A DNA stretch of 26,009 nucleotides from Vitrella brassicaformis (lineage: Eukaryota; Sar; Vitrellaceae). Positions 1 to 7,519 of the stretch are shown piece by piece. The first letter of the stretch is position 1. Each line of letters starts with the position of its first letter. The notes under the pieces are model-generated. The model saw only the letters and a list, made by a program, of their open reading frames with translations. It searched no databases and had not been told where the DNA came from. The stretch covers positions 1 to 26,009 of the forward strand of contig CDMY01000737.1 of assembly GCA_001179505.1 (NCBI GenBank), given 5' to 3'. Made by a program: the position numbers and the translations under genes.

Positions 1-480
1 GTGATTCCGGCAGTCACATCGTCGGCTGCATGTGGACAGCGCAGACGTCCCTTTCTCGTTGCATGCGCAACAGGGGGGCCCGCCGCCGTCTCGCGGGATG
101 AGGGTGGGTGATTGAAAGCATAAAGGGTCGGGGCAGGGGTGAAGGCAGTTTATGAGCACGATTTCTATAGTGATGTACCATCATGTCCGTCAATGTGGTA
201 TTCCTGTATTTTAATACACACAGATACACACACACTTTGTCGCTGTGAATGTTCTGCAGGGGCACTTACCCGGAAGCCTAGTTGAAGCACGTACTGATCC
301 GCCCCGCCGTAAAGGAACCTAAATGGGTATGTAGTATACGTATTTGCTCCCCTTTTTTAACGTATTCATTCAGGGGGGTCGATATGTGTCAGTGTACATC
401 GGTTGGCTTGAGTTTGTGTATATGAGAATGCAGAAATGCAGCGACTTATTAACTTTTTTCTTCCATGCCTAAAGGTTCAG
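1..480. other. no gene recognised
   Basis: I see no convincing coding stretch or structured RNA here. Short open frames on both strands have low-complexity composition. A CA-rich stretch lies near 221-238. Confidence 0.4.
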
Positions 481-483
481 GAG

Positions 484-550
484 CCTCTGTGCGCAGGCGT
501 GCGCAGAGAAAGTGCAACTACAGGCATGGGGAGAGAAACGTTCATTACAT
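484..550 (+). repeat. solitary unit of the TGCGCA-core dispersed repeat
   Basis: The core TGCGCAGGCGTGCGCA near 490-507 is followed by an AGAGAAA block and a stretch ending in CGTTCATTACATACAC. This is the same order (palindromic core, GAGA/GACA block, CATTCATTATATACAC block) as the units at 2440-2790 and in the array at 3405-3822. The call rests on visible similarity between units. Confidence 0.6.
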
Positions 551-554
551 ACAC

Positions 555-935
555 GTGTGCTGTCCAACTGCAGGTCTGCAAACAGCGTGCGCACAATCGA
601 TGACGTCCTCGTACTTACGGACGAGCACAAAGGAGGCAAAGAGCTACTTCGTAACGCTCTTTCGTTTGAGAGAAAGGCCCTCTCAGACCTAGGGAGAAGG
701 CGAATTGCAGAGCGCGGAATTCTTCAAAGAAACATCCATAATACACACATCCATCCGTGCAGAACCAACAGCGATGGCAAACGCTGAAAGACAGAGTCAA
801 AGCTAGACCGAAGGCACCAATACGGACGCCGCCGAACCCAAACAGGACCTCTGGCCAGACGAACGCGATAAGCCCAGATCTCTTGCCTTTTGGCAAAGAG
901 GGACCAATGACAGGAGGGGTACAACATAGCTCTAC
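555..935 (+). CDS. candidate coding island(s), unknown protein
   Basis: Two stretches have protein-like composition. One (about 598-735) reads through a charged helical segment containing LTDEHKGGKELLRNALSFER. Another (about 775-925), in a different frame and with one TAG, reads a hydrophilic segment containing DAAEPKQDLWPDERDKPR. An acceptor-like CCGTGCAG precedes 761, so the two could be exons of one gene, but I could not find a donor and acceptor pair that joins them in phase. No family is recognised. They may belong to the same retroelement whose 3' end follows at 997-1404, or to an unrelated decayed gene. Confidence is low because no intact start or stop is defined. Confidence 0.25.
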
Positions 936-996
936 TATCCTTTTCGAGATCTAGAGGTGCAGCGATGAGAGGCGGCATAGCACAAAGTCAGCCTAG

Positions 997-1404
997 CTTC
1001 GAAGGCTGCAAGTATCTGCTGCGAGCCTTACTGGGCAGTCAATCATCCGCCCTCCCATTGAGGATGAGTCTCATATTTTTGCATCCTGTCCACTGTATCG
1101 GTCTCTTCGTGACACACTGCACACAGTTATCGGCCAGCATGGCGTGACTGCCCCTGATGCCTCTAGTTATCGTCGGTGGCGCAGGTCACATCCGATTGTG
1201 TTCACCTGTTGTGTGCTGCAATCGGACAAACTGCCGGTGCTTTCTACAGCGGCCGACTTTCTTCTGTCAGCACAGGCAACACGCACTGAGTGGCTTGCGC
1301 TTAATCCATTCTTGCCAGACAGTCAGACAGGGGCAGGCGACGACTTGCTGTACGAACAGCATGTATTAGATCAGTGGGCGCTCGACGTCGAGCTCTCTGA
1401 CTAG
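997..1404 (+). pseudogene. 3' end of a LINE-type (non-LTR) polyprotein, truncated
   Basis: The frame is open from just after a TAG at 994-996 to the TAG at 1402-1404. It contains EDESHIFASCPLYRSLRDTL, which matches the pattern at the C-terminal end of many non-LTR retrotransposon proteins: an E-x-H-x4-C-x(2-4)-R half of a Cys/His knuckle, followed by a helical tail. The CxxC half expected just upstream is not visible, and no reverse transcriptase motif precedes it in this frame, so I read it as a 5'-truncated, decayed copy. It differs in sequence from the RLE-type elements at 4-9.7 kb and would be a second non-LTR family. It could instead be the last exon of an unrelated gene. Confidence 0.4.
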
Positions 1405-1820
1405 CCTCTGCGCGTCATGCCTATGTCTGCCTGTCCTCTCCTACATGCGCAGCCGGGGTTCATAGTGATTTTTCTGACCATCATAGGGCTGGCATGTGCA
1501 TGTCGAGTGAGTGGGATTGGGAGTGGGCTGGGTAGATAGGACGTGTGCATGCTTCCATGCATGTGCATGTTGCTAGTTCAGTGCGTGAGACAACAGGATC
1601 CCTCCGGGGTTACAGACACGAGTCTCGTTAAACACACTAACCAACCAACCAAGCCCATAATGCAATGGCACAGAGTGGTAGAGACAGCACGACACAACTC
1701 CATTATGCTTTCCGAAACTGGAGGGAAGGGGGGATAAATGAATGAGCATGATTCTGTGATGATCACATAGCCCTGTGGCATAGTATTCATAATCAGATAT
1801 ATTCATGTATATCAAGAAAT
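1405..1820. other. no gene recognised
   Basis: The stretch has TG/CA-rich segments and no open frame with convincing composition. Confidence 0.4.
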
Positions 1821-2036
1821 ATGTCATGTTCATCATTCCTTGCTCAATACTTCAGCGCACATGTTGCCGTTTCTCGGTACAAACGCCTTCACAGGCCTGC
1901 ATTGGGACTATCTGTCGAATTTGCTGAGCCCGCAATTGAAAAGAAAGCAAGAATTCCAGCTGCCTGGAGGCCGAATTTACGATCAATCAAAGACTCAGAC
2001 ACAGATGAGCTAGCAAGTCAATTCAGCTTGGCCTGA
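1821..2036 (+). CDS. candidate exon, unknown protein
   Basis: This 71-codon frame ends with TGA at 2034-2036. The second half (about residues 29-70) is hydrophilic and charged, with AEPAIEKKARIPAAW and SIKDSDTDELASQFSLA, and looks like a genuine C-terminus. The first half is less convincing, and an acceptor may lie inside it. No domain is recognised and there is no neighbouring partner, so it may be the terminal exon of a plus-strand gene or a chance frame. Confidence 0.25.
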   Translation: MSCSSFLAQYFSAHVAVSRYKRLHRPALGLSVEFAEPAIEKKARIPAAWRPNLRSIKDSDTDELASQFSLA

Positions 2037-2435
2037 CGTTTTTGCTGTGGCTCGCCCGTTGGGCAAGAAGCGTCCGATCCGGGTGCGTTACTATCCATTG
2101 TTCTGCCTGAGCTTCCAAGCGCCATGTAGCTTGTGACAGCAGCTAGGCCAGTCAGTACAGTCAGCAGGTTGTACGGGAGAGATTCCCATACGCAAAAGCG
2201 CTCACCGCGCCCATTGACTTTGTGTACCTCTGAGTGGCCCTCGCTGACCCTGACTGCTGACTGCTACGTGAATGATGGATGGGATCGTGCTTGAGATCGG
2301 AAGAGCCACCTCGAGATCCGCTGACAACGCGACTGCAACGACGTCTTGACGTTCCCAAGCAGAACCGTGTCGGAAACAGCTACAGAAAGCTGTCCTGGAG
2401 GGCGTCAATTAGCCAATAGTTTGATGAGGTGAGTA
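2037..2435. other. no gene recognised
   Basis: I see no supported gene. Minus-strand frames here are serine- and arginine-rich with no recognisable motif. Confidence 0.4.
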
Positions 2436-2439
2436 TCAT

Positions 2440-2790
2440 GAACGCTTCTCTGTACATACCTGCGTACGCACGCCGGTACCTGCAATTGGATGTATCGAGT
2501 GAATGATCCTGTATGCGCACGCCTGCGGATAAACGTCGATAGTTGGATGGGGTGTGTGTTGTGATGCCTCTGTGCGCATACCTGCGTATGGACGCCGCCA
2601 GCCAGTAGCACATACGCACCAGCCATCCGACTTCAGGTATGCGCAGGTGTGCGCACGAAGACATTCATTATATATTCCCTCCAACTACATACACAGGGTG
2701 TGTGCAGGCGTATGCAGAGAGGCTCCGGCTACAGATATGCGCAGACGTGCGCATAAAGACGCTCATTGTATGTGTCATCCAACTATAGTT
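2440..2790. repeat. head-to-head inverted cluster of TGCGCA-core repeats
   Basis: Units on the left (about 2440-2600) read as minus-strand copies: a GCGCATACCTGCGTA-type core preceded by CTCTGTG and a TTGGATG block. Units on the right (about 2634-2790) read as plus-strand copies: TATGCGCAGGTGTGCGCA, then GAAGACATTCATTATATA, then CTCCAACTA. The two sides face away from a centre near 2617. The order core, GAAGAC/AGAGGC block, CATTCATTATAT, CATCCAACTAT is shared. The copies are diverged, so the arms would pair only imperfectly. Confidence 0.6.
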
Positions 2791-2804
2791 GTATAGTTGT
2801 GCGC

Positions 2805-3032
2805 AGCTCAGCGCTATTCCGTGCCAACTATCCCGCCCTTTGTGCGTCGTCGTTTGAACCTCTGGTTGACGGCCACTTCCCCAGGGGCCTCATTTCCGCA
2901 CCCACCATTGCCGAGCATCACGTGCACGACATCTCCCACCAGCCCACGAGCTCAGCGCTATTCCGTGCCAACTATCCCGCCCTTTGTGCGTCGTCGTTTG
3001 AACCTCTGGTTGACGGCCACTTCCCCAGGGGC
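2805..3032 (+). repeat. exact 84-bp direct repeat, 144-bp period
   Basis: The sequence 2805-2888 recurs without visible mismatch at 2949-3032, separated by 60 bp of unrelated sequence. Both copies start AGCTCAGCGCTATTCC and end TTCCCCAGGGGC. The 144-bp period is a multiple of three, and one plus-strand frame (2766-3128, 120 codons) runs through both copies, so each would encode the same segment beginning SALFRANYPALC. No protein family is recognised. The identity points to a recent duplication or gene conversion. Confidence 0.8.
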
Positions 3033-3223
3033 ATCACTTATGTGCACTCTATATGTCAAGGGTTGATGATCTATGACGGACTCGGTGGGTGGTCGGGCAG
3101 AGGGTTACATTTGGCATGCTTGCAGTGATTGAATGGAAGGGACAGCTAGCTAGTTTTTAGTTTGCATTCTTGATGGACTCCTCGTGCTGACGCGCTTTCC
3201 GTTAATCTCGTGCACCCATAGTT

Positions 3224-3252
3224 GTGCGCAGGCGTGCGCAGAGACACATTCT
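3224..3252 (+). repeat. solitary TGCGCA-core repeat unit
   Basis: The core TGCGCAGGCGTGCGCA is followed by GAGACACATTCTTCCATTAC. It resembles the units of the array that begins about 180 bp downstream. Confidence 0.6.
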
Positions 3253-3404
3253 TCCATTACTGATGTCTTTAGTGGCAATGAATGCCAGCGAGAATCGTTC
3301 TGACCGACCTGAGAATGCATCACCTTCCTCGTTTGCTTGACGATCCTCCCTCAGTCTGGTCAATCAATGTATTGGATATGATGAATGCGGTGAATGATCG
3401 ATAG

Positions 3405-3822
3405 AGACACTTTCCATACACACACTCCAAGCACACACTGCAAGTGGACGCGTGACATTTATCATGTACACACGCTCCAAGTCCAATAAACGTGCATGCG
3501 CAGGTGTGCGCACACAGACATTCATTGTACACACACACCAAGTCCAAACGTGCATGTGCAGGTGTGCGCACAGACACGTTCCTTATATACGCACCCTCCA
3601 AGTCGACGCGTGCATATGCAGGCGTGGCACAGAGACATTTATCATATACACACACTCCAAGTCGACGCATGTATGCACAGGTGTGCGCACAGAGACGTCT
3701 TTCATACACACACTCTGAGTGGGCGTGTGCATGCGCAGGTGTGCGCACAGACACATTCCTCATACACAGGTGTGCGCACAGAAACATTGTCATACACATA
3801 CACTCCAAGTCCAAACGTGTGA
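3405..3822 (+). repeat. 58-60 bp tandem array (minisatellite) of TGCGCA-core units
   Basis: Cores related to TGCGCAGGTGTGCGCA start near 3497, 3555, 3615, 3674 and 3732, giving steps of 58, 60, 59 and 58 bp. A shortened unit follows at about 3773 (step 41). Each core is followed by CAGACA or CAGAGACA, a CATTCxTxATATACACAC block and CTCCAAGTC. Degenerate partial units precede from about 3405. The array leaves open frames in several frames on both strands, including 164 codons on the minus strand, which is expected of stop-poor repeats and is not evidence of a gene. Confidence 0.85.
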
Positions 3823-4080
3823 GTGGCTGTGCCGGGCCTCGGCGCCTATTGATGGGTCTGTCATCCTAAGAGCCGACTGCGGCTCATGCACAAGTGCCTC
3901 GGCGCCTCGCTGAGCAGCATCGCCTTCGACAGGCTGTTGTCCGCCTGTGCGTATGTGGACCGTCAGGTGTGCACCAAAAGGGCCTTGTGTGTGTGAACTC
4001 CTATCGTATCAACGAACGTTGACCATCGTCAGTCAGATCCTGCCGATTACTCAACCATCAACCACTCAACACTGCCATCT
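3823..4080. other. no gene recognised
   Basis: This is unassigned sequence between the minisatellite and the first retroelement fragment. A short repeated motif CTCGGCGCCT occurs at about 3838 and 3898. Confidence 0.4.
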
Positions 4081-4081
4081 T

Positions 4082-4200
4082 CTCAGCAAGAAGCTGCTCC
4101 GCTCGTTCGGCATTCCCAAACACGCGGGACTCATGAAGGCCTCCATCAATGTCGTCCATGAAAGCGCCTGCAAAATCGTCTGGGAACTCTTTGTATTTAA
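4082..4200 (-). pseudogene. fragment of the RLE non-LTR reverse transcriptase (third copy)
   Basis: The plus-strand text TCAATGTCGTCCATGAAAGC, followed by GCCTGCAAAATCGTCTGGG, aligns with the part of copies 1 and 2 (about 6105-6160 and 9115-9165) that encodes the catalytic FMDDI loop and the following FPDDFVG region. Upstream, AAGAAGCTGCTCCGCTCG matches the AEQLLAEKK region. Only about 119 bp is recognisable. It lies 12 bp beyond the 3' end of copy 1 in the same orientation. It is diverged and cannot encode a working enzyme. Confidence 0.7.
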
Positions 4201-4212
4201 GGTAGATACATG

Positions 4213-4237
4213 AACGGGCGACGAAGTTCGTCTAAGC
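4213..4237 (-). other. conserved palindromic 3' terminus of the non-LTR element
   Basis: On the minus strand the element ends TTAGACGAACTTCGTCGCCC followed by GTTCATG. Copy 2 has the same sequence at 7270-7294 (CCCTTTCATG), although the rest of the two 3' UTRs is very different. GACGA...TCGTC can form a 5-bp stem with a 3-nt loop. For elements that insert by target-primed reverse transcription, a conserved 3' structure is the usual template recognition site; that role is inferred here. Confidence 0.55.
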
Positions 4238-4321
4238 ATCAGTTCGTATCAAGCAATCAAAGGGGAACAAAACATGCAAAGCCAATGAACAACGCTCATT
4301 GACTGCAAACAAATACATACA

Positions 4322-4340
4322 TCTCACGCTTAGCGTGAGA
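4322..4340 (-). other. perfect hairpin in the 3' UTR of copy 1
   Basis: TCTCACGC-TTA-GCGTGAGA forms an 8-bp perfect stem with a 3-nt loop. It is absent from the matching part of copy 2. A second 8-bp stem, CAGCCCCG-AAG-CGGGGCTG, lies at about 4398-4416, over the stop codon. Confidence 0.55.
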
Positions 4341-4390
4341 CATGCATCACGATACACACATTCACAAAATCCAGATCCAGCCAGCTAACC

Positions 4391-6394
4391 TCACCCCAGC
4401 CCCGAAGCGGGGCTGGTGTGTGGCCTATATGGCCCGCGGCTGACGAAGTCCTCGGGAAACGCGCCGGGTCTCCGTGGCCCTCTGGCGGCCGCAGCGCGTT
4501 GTGCACGACTCGCCACTTGAAACGCGTTGTGCTTCATCAGCTCGACGGACAGAAGCTGGCTCCAGTGGTTGATGATGCTCTCTCGGAAGGCTGCGTCCTC
4601 CTCCGTGGGAATGGAGGTAGGGCGGGGCTTCCGCTTGGCGAGCATCTTGAGAAAATCCATGGTCTTCTCTGCCCACCTGCCGAATGTCTCCGCAGCGAGA
4701 GGCACAAAGCGGAAGCCGGCTGCTTGGGCGGTTGGTCCATACTTGTCGATCTTGTCTTTCACCGCAAGCTGCGCCGTCTTGCCACCTGGAAGTTGTGCGC
4801 TACGCCGGTTGACTGTCCGGTGGAAGGGGATAGGGGAGTCGTCAGGACGGCAGGGGTGAGCGATGGTGACATCGAGCAAGTAATCACTGCCGTCGATCAC
4901 GCAATAGATGTCCATGCGCTGGTTATTGGGGTTGTCGTCGGGTGGGGTGATGCCGAGGCTGTGCAGAGGCACCTCCACATTACAAGGAACATCCGCCTCA
5001 GCCAGGATGCGAACAAACAAGTTGCGCATATTGTTGTGTCTCGTGACCCGCTCACGGCCGGTGTGACACACGTAGAAGTGATCGCCAAACTTGTCAACCT
5101 CCCCGCCGCAGATGCATCGCTGCAAGACGGTTGCGTGCGGGAGGGCAATGCCGAGACACCCGGCGACGGCATGGCGATACTGGAAGTTGTTCAGTGTCTT
5201 GCTGTCGCTGGAAGGGATTGCTGACAGCCAACCAGACGAGAGAGGCCCTTGGCAGCTCAAGAGACGGGCGCGGGCTCTGCTGTCCGGCGGAAGAGAGTTG
5301 AAGAGCTCGTTGAACCGAAACTTGTGCAGCTGATCGGTCAGGCGCTGCTGCAGCCGGACCTGCGGTCTCGAGACAAGGTCCTGGAGGGAGGGGAGGGAGA
5401 AGGAGGGACCGACCACCTCAGAGACGGCAGCGAGGGCAGGGACTGCAGCTTGGAGCCAGGGCAGGTCCAATAGGGCAGCGGGCCCACCTTGAGGCATCCA
5501 TGGGGCTCCACGGAACCGGCTAAAGACATCAGATGCCGTCACGCCGATCAAGCCCAAAAAAGCCGCACGGGCAATCGTGGTTGCAGAGACAAGGCCGAAT
5601 CCTCCCAGCCGGATGGGCAGCTGCACTTGCGCGGAAACCGAGTCAGGGAAGTCGCCGGGAAAGCGGAACATGCGCCTGAATGCCGTGATAATGGCGGCGT
5701 CATGTCGCTCGGCGGCTGGCAGGGAGACATCGGATTTCGGGGGGAGGAGGCGCAGCCAATAGTTTAGCCGGGGGGATGCACAATAGCGGAGGAGAAGGCC
5801 AGAGCCCTGCAAGCCCATCTGAGCAAAGGTCACGATTGCCTCGAGCAGCGGCTGGTGGCCGGTGGTGATCTTCTCGAGGCTGCGCTGGATGAAAGGGTTG
5901 GCGCCAAGCGGGCAGCCGAGGACAGTGATGCCTTCAGTGGAGCACTTCACGCCGGAAGCGGCGATGTCCGCCGGGATGTCGGAGTCTTGTTGCCAGCGGG
6001 GGCTCCATGCAGCACTCTTGTCTCTCCACAGCTTCAGCTTCTTCTCGGCCAGAAGCTGCTCAGCCCTGTCCACATACCGCGTCGCACGTGTCTCGTCCAA
6101 TCCACCATCGATGTCGTCCATGAACGCACCAACGAAGTCGTCGGGGAACTCCTCTTGCAGCTTGACGAGGGCGGGGTAGAGGCCCAGGCAGAAGAGGAAA
6201 GGGCCCGCCGCGTCGCCTTGCTGGGTGCCCTCCTGACTGAGGATGGTCTCCGTGCGTCCGTCCTCCATGCGATACCACAGTTGTCTGGGAACTCCTCCTG
6301 CAGCTTGAGGAGAGCGGGTGGAGGCCAAGACAGAAAAGGAAGGGCCCAGCAGCGTCGCCCTGCTGATCCTCACCTGGCTCAGGATAGTCTTCAC
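4391..6394 (-). pseudogene. reverse transcriptase plus RLE endonuclease ORF, copy 1
   Basis: This is a 667-codon open frame whose true N-terminus lies further upstream in another frame. Using residues from 6394: QGDAAGPFLF (59-68) is the template-grip motif, AFMDDIDGG (90-98) is the catalytic loop, and IRLGGFGL (261-268) is a conserved post-RT motif. The knuckle is C427-x-C429 with D438-H439, C443 and H444 or H453. The nuclease-like core is RMDIY (493-497), YLLDVT (505-510) and K546/K548 with KY (551-552). It ends in a basic, arginine-rich tail. It would nick DNA and copy the element's RNA at the nick. The first ~46 residues are an out-of-frame translation of a duplicated segment, and the upstream catalytic Asp is altered, so it is not functional. 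Confidence 0.85.
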
Positions 6395-6421
6395 GTGACC
6401 ATCCTCTATGCGATACCACAG
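6140..6421 (-). repeat. internal ~141-bp tandem duplication inside the RT domain
   Basis: GATACCACAG occurs at 6271 and again at 6412 (141 bp apart), and GGAACTCCTC at about 6145 and 6288 (143 bp apart). The segments 6140-6280 and 6281-6421 both encode the stretch from LWYR.EDG through QGDAAGPFLF to LQEEFP, but a net 2-bp difference puts the duplicate in another frame. Copy 2 has one copy only, so the duplication arose in copy 1. Confidence 0.85.
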
Positions 6422-6893
6422 TTCGGCCGCGTTGCCGTAGAACTGCCAAAAGAAGTCGGTTAGGGAGGGCCACTTGCGCCGAGCTCGTCGAGGATCGCCT
6501 GGCGGTCGATGGAGTTGAAGGCGTTCTTACAATTCAGAGTGACCAGCACACGGCGGGCTGAAGGGTCCCTCTGTGTGTCGATGAGGGTTTGGGGGGCCCC
6601 AAAAAAGCTGCTCTCCCCTGATCGAGGTGCTCACAGCGAATTGAAAAAGTCATCTTCGAAAGCCAACTTGTTCTCCATGCAGACCGCCTTTGTCACCCAA
6701 CGACGAAGCACGTCGCCCACGGCGATGGGCCGAAGTCCTCCACTGTCCCTTCACCAAGGCGAAGAGACATGCAGCGGCGATGATCTTGGTGCAGCCTTCC
6801 GGCACGTCTCCCTCCCCCGCGAGCATCCGTTGGACAAGAGAGGGCAGAGGGATGCTCTGGTCATTCGCTTAGCGTCGCCCTCCCCCATACAGC
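6395..6893 (-). pseudogene. N-terminal reverse transcriptase part of copy 1, frameshifted
   Basis: Reading down the minus strand, the segment matches copy 2 through the fingers/palm region. LVTLNCKNAFNSIDRQAILD is present where copy 2 has LVTVDHKDAFNSI, so the first catalytic Asp of RT motif A is Asn here. A frameshift follows within about 20 residues (after LDELG), and the text resumes as KWPSLTDFFWQFYG in the frame leading into the 667-codon ORF. Further upstream the frame is broken again. Similarity to copy 2 extends to about 6893. Confidence 0.75.
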
Positions 6894-7258
6894 GGTGAAA
6901 TGCTCGTATCGCCGCCCCGTTGGGCCCCCCGCCGATCCTCGTGGAGCCGTCTTAAGGGCGGCAAGCAAGACAGCAGGCGAAATGGTGAGCGGCCCCTGCC
7001 GTTCGTCCGTGGAGTTCTGGGGCTGTGGTCGAGTAGGCAGGGGGCCGTTCGGGTACTGTTCATTCTCGTATTTGTTGCGTTTATATGTGGGTGAGACTCG
7101 CGTGGGTGTAGAGCTACCGAGAGTTTGGGTGAACAGCTGCCCGCCTAAATGTCCAGCCGGCTGGATGACCTTGAAGCTTCACAGGTTGGCGAAATCAAGC
7201 CTCTTGCGATTGTGGTCCCCGCGTCGCAGCCTTTGGGAAGCGGGTAAAAGTATTCCTT
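6894..7258. other. spacer between the two non-LTR copies
   Basis: I see no supported gene. A plus-strand open frame (6895-7260) has no recognisable motif. The segment may include diverged 5' sequence of copy 1, since weak similarity to the sequence beyond 9746 is possible over about 20 bp. Confidence 0.4.
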
Positions 7259-7269
7259 AAAAAAAACGC

Positions 7270-7294
7270 ATGAAAGGGCGACGAAGTTCGTCTA
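7270..7294 (-). other. conserved palindromic 3' terminus, copy 2
   Basis: This is the minus-strand motif TTAGACGAACTTCGTCGCCC followed by TTTCATG, the counterpart of 4213-4237 in copy 1. It is the only strongly conserved part of the two 3' UTRs. Confidence 0.55.
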
Positions 7295-7519
7295 ATCCCC
7301 ACAGACAAACAACCAGATCAAAGAGATGAGCAAGAAACAAACCAAGACAACCGAAAACGAAAGTCACACAGCAACCGAAAAACAAACAACATCGAATCAC
7401 TCCAAATGCACGACACACAGTCACCCAGACAAACAGTGCAAACACACAAAGCATACAGACACTGCCGTGCCCAGACACATAGCACAATGCGCACGGCATT
7501 CCTCCACAGCAATCCGCCA

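Larger units (their letters stand above)
4213..6893 (-). mobile_element. non-LTR retrotransposon, RLE type, copy 1 (5'-truncated)
   Basis: The element runs on the minus strand from about 6893 (5') to 4213 (3'). It has partial reverse transcriptase motifs, a thumb/connection region, a Cys/His knuckle and a PD-(D/E)xK-like nuclease domain, then a 3' untranslated region ending in a palindromic motif shared with copy 2. No N-terminal DNA-binding region or 5' UTR is seen. Sequence similarity to copy 2 fades at about 6893, the equivalent of 9746. The architecture is that of the older RLE-bearing (R2/CRE/NeSL-like) non-LTR lineages rather than APE-type LINEs; the family assignment is inferred from domain order only. 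An internal duplication and frameshifts make it defective. Confidence 0.85.

Noticed and set aside
3320-3814. 164-codon minus-strand frame with Cys/His-rich repeats
   Set aside because: It is a translation of the 58-60 bp minisatellite. Other frames on both strands are equally open, and the unit length is not a constant multiple of three.
3405-3822. CRISPR-like array
   Set aside because: The whole 58-60 bp unit is repeated and diverged; there is no constant repeat with unique spacers, and the context is eukaryotic.
4418-5224. 268-codon open frame on the plus strand
   Set aside because: It is antisense to the RT-RLE ORF of copy 1; the same shadow frame appears over copy 2, and its text has no domain.
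5855-6463. 202-codon plus-strand open frame
   Set aside because: It is antisense to the RT motifs QGD and FMDD, which are unambiguous on the minus strand.
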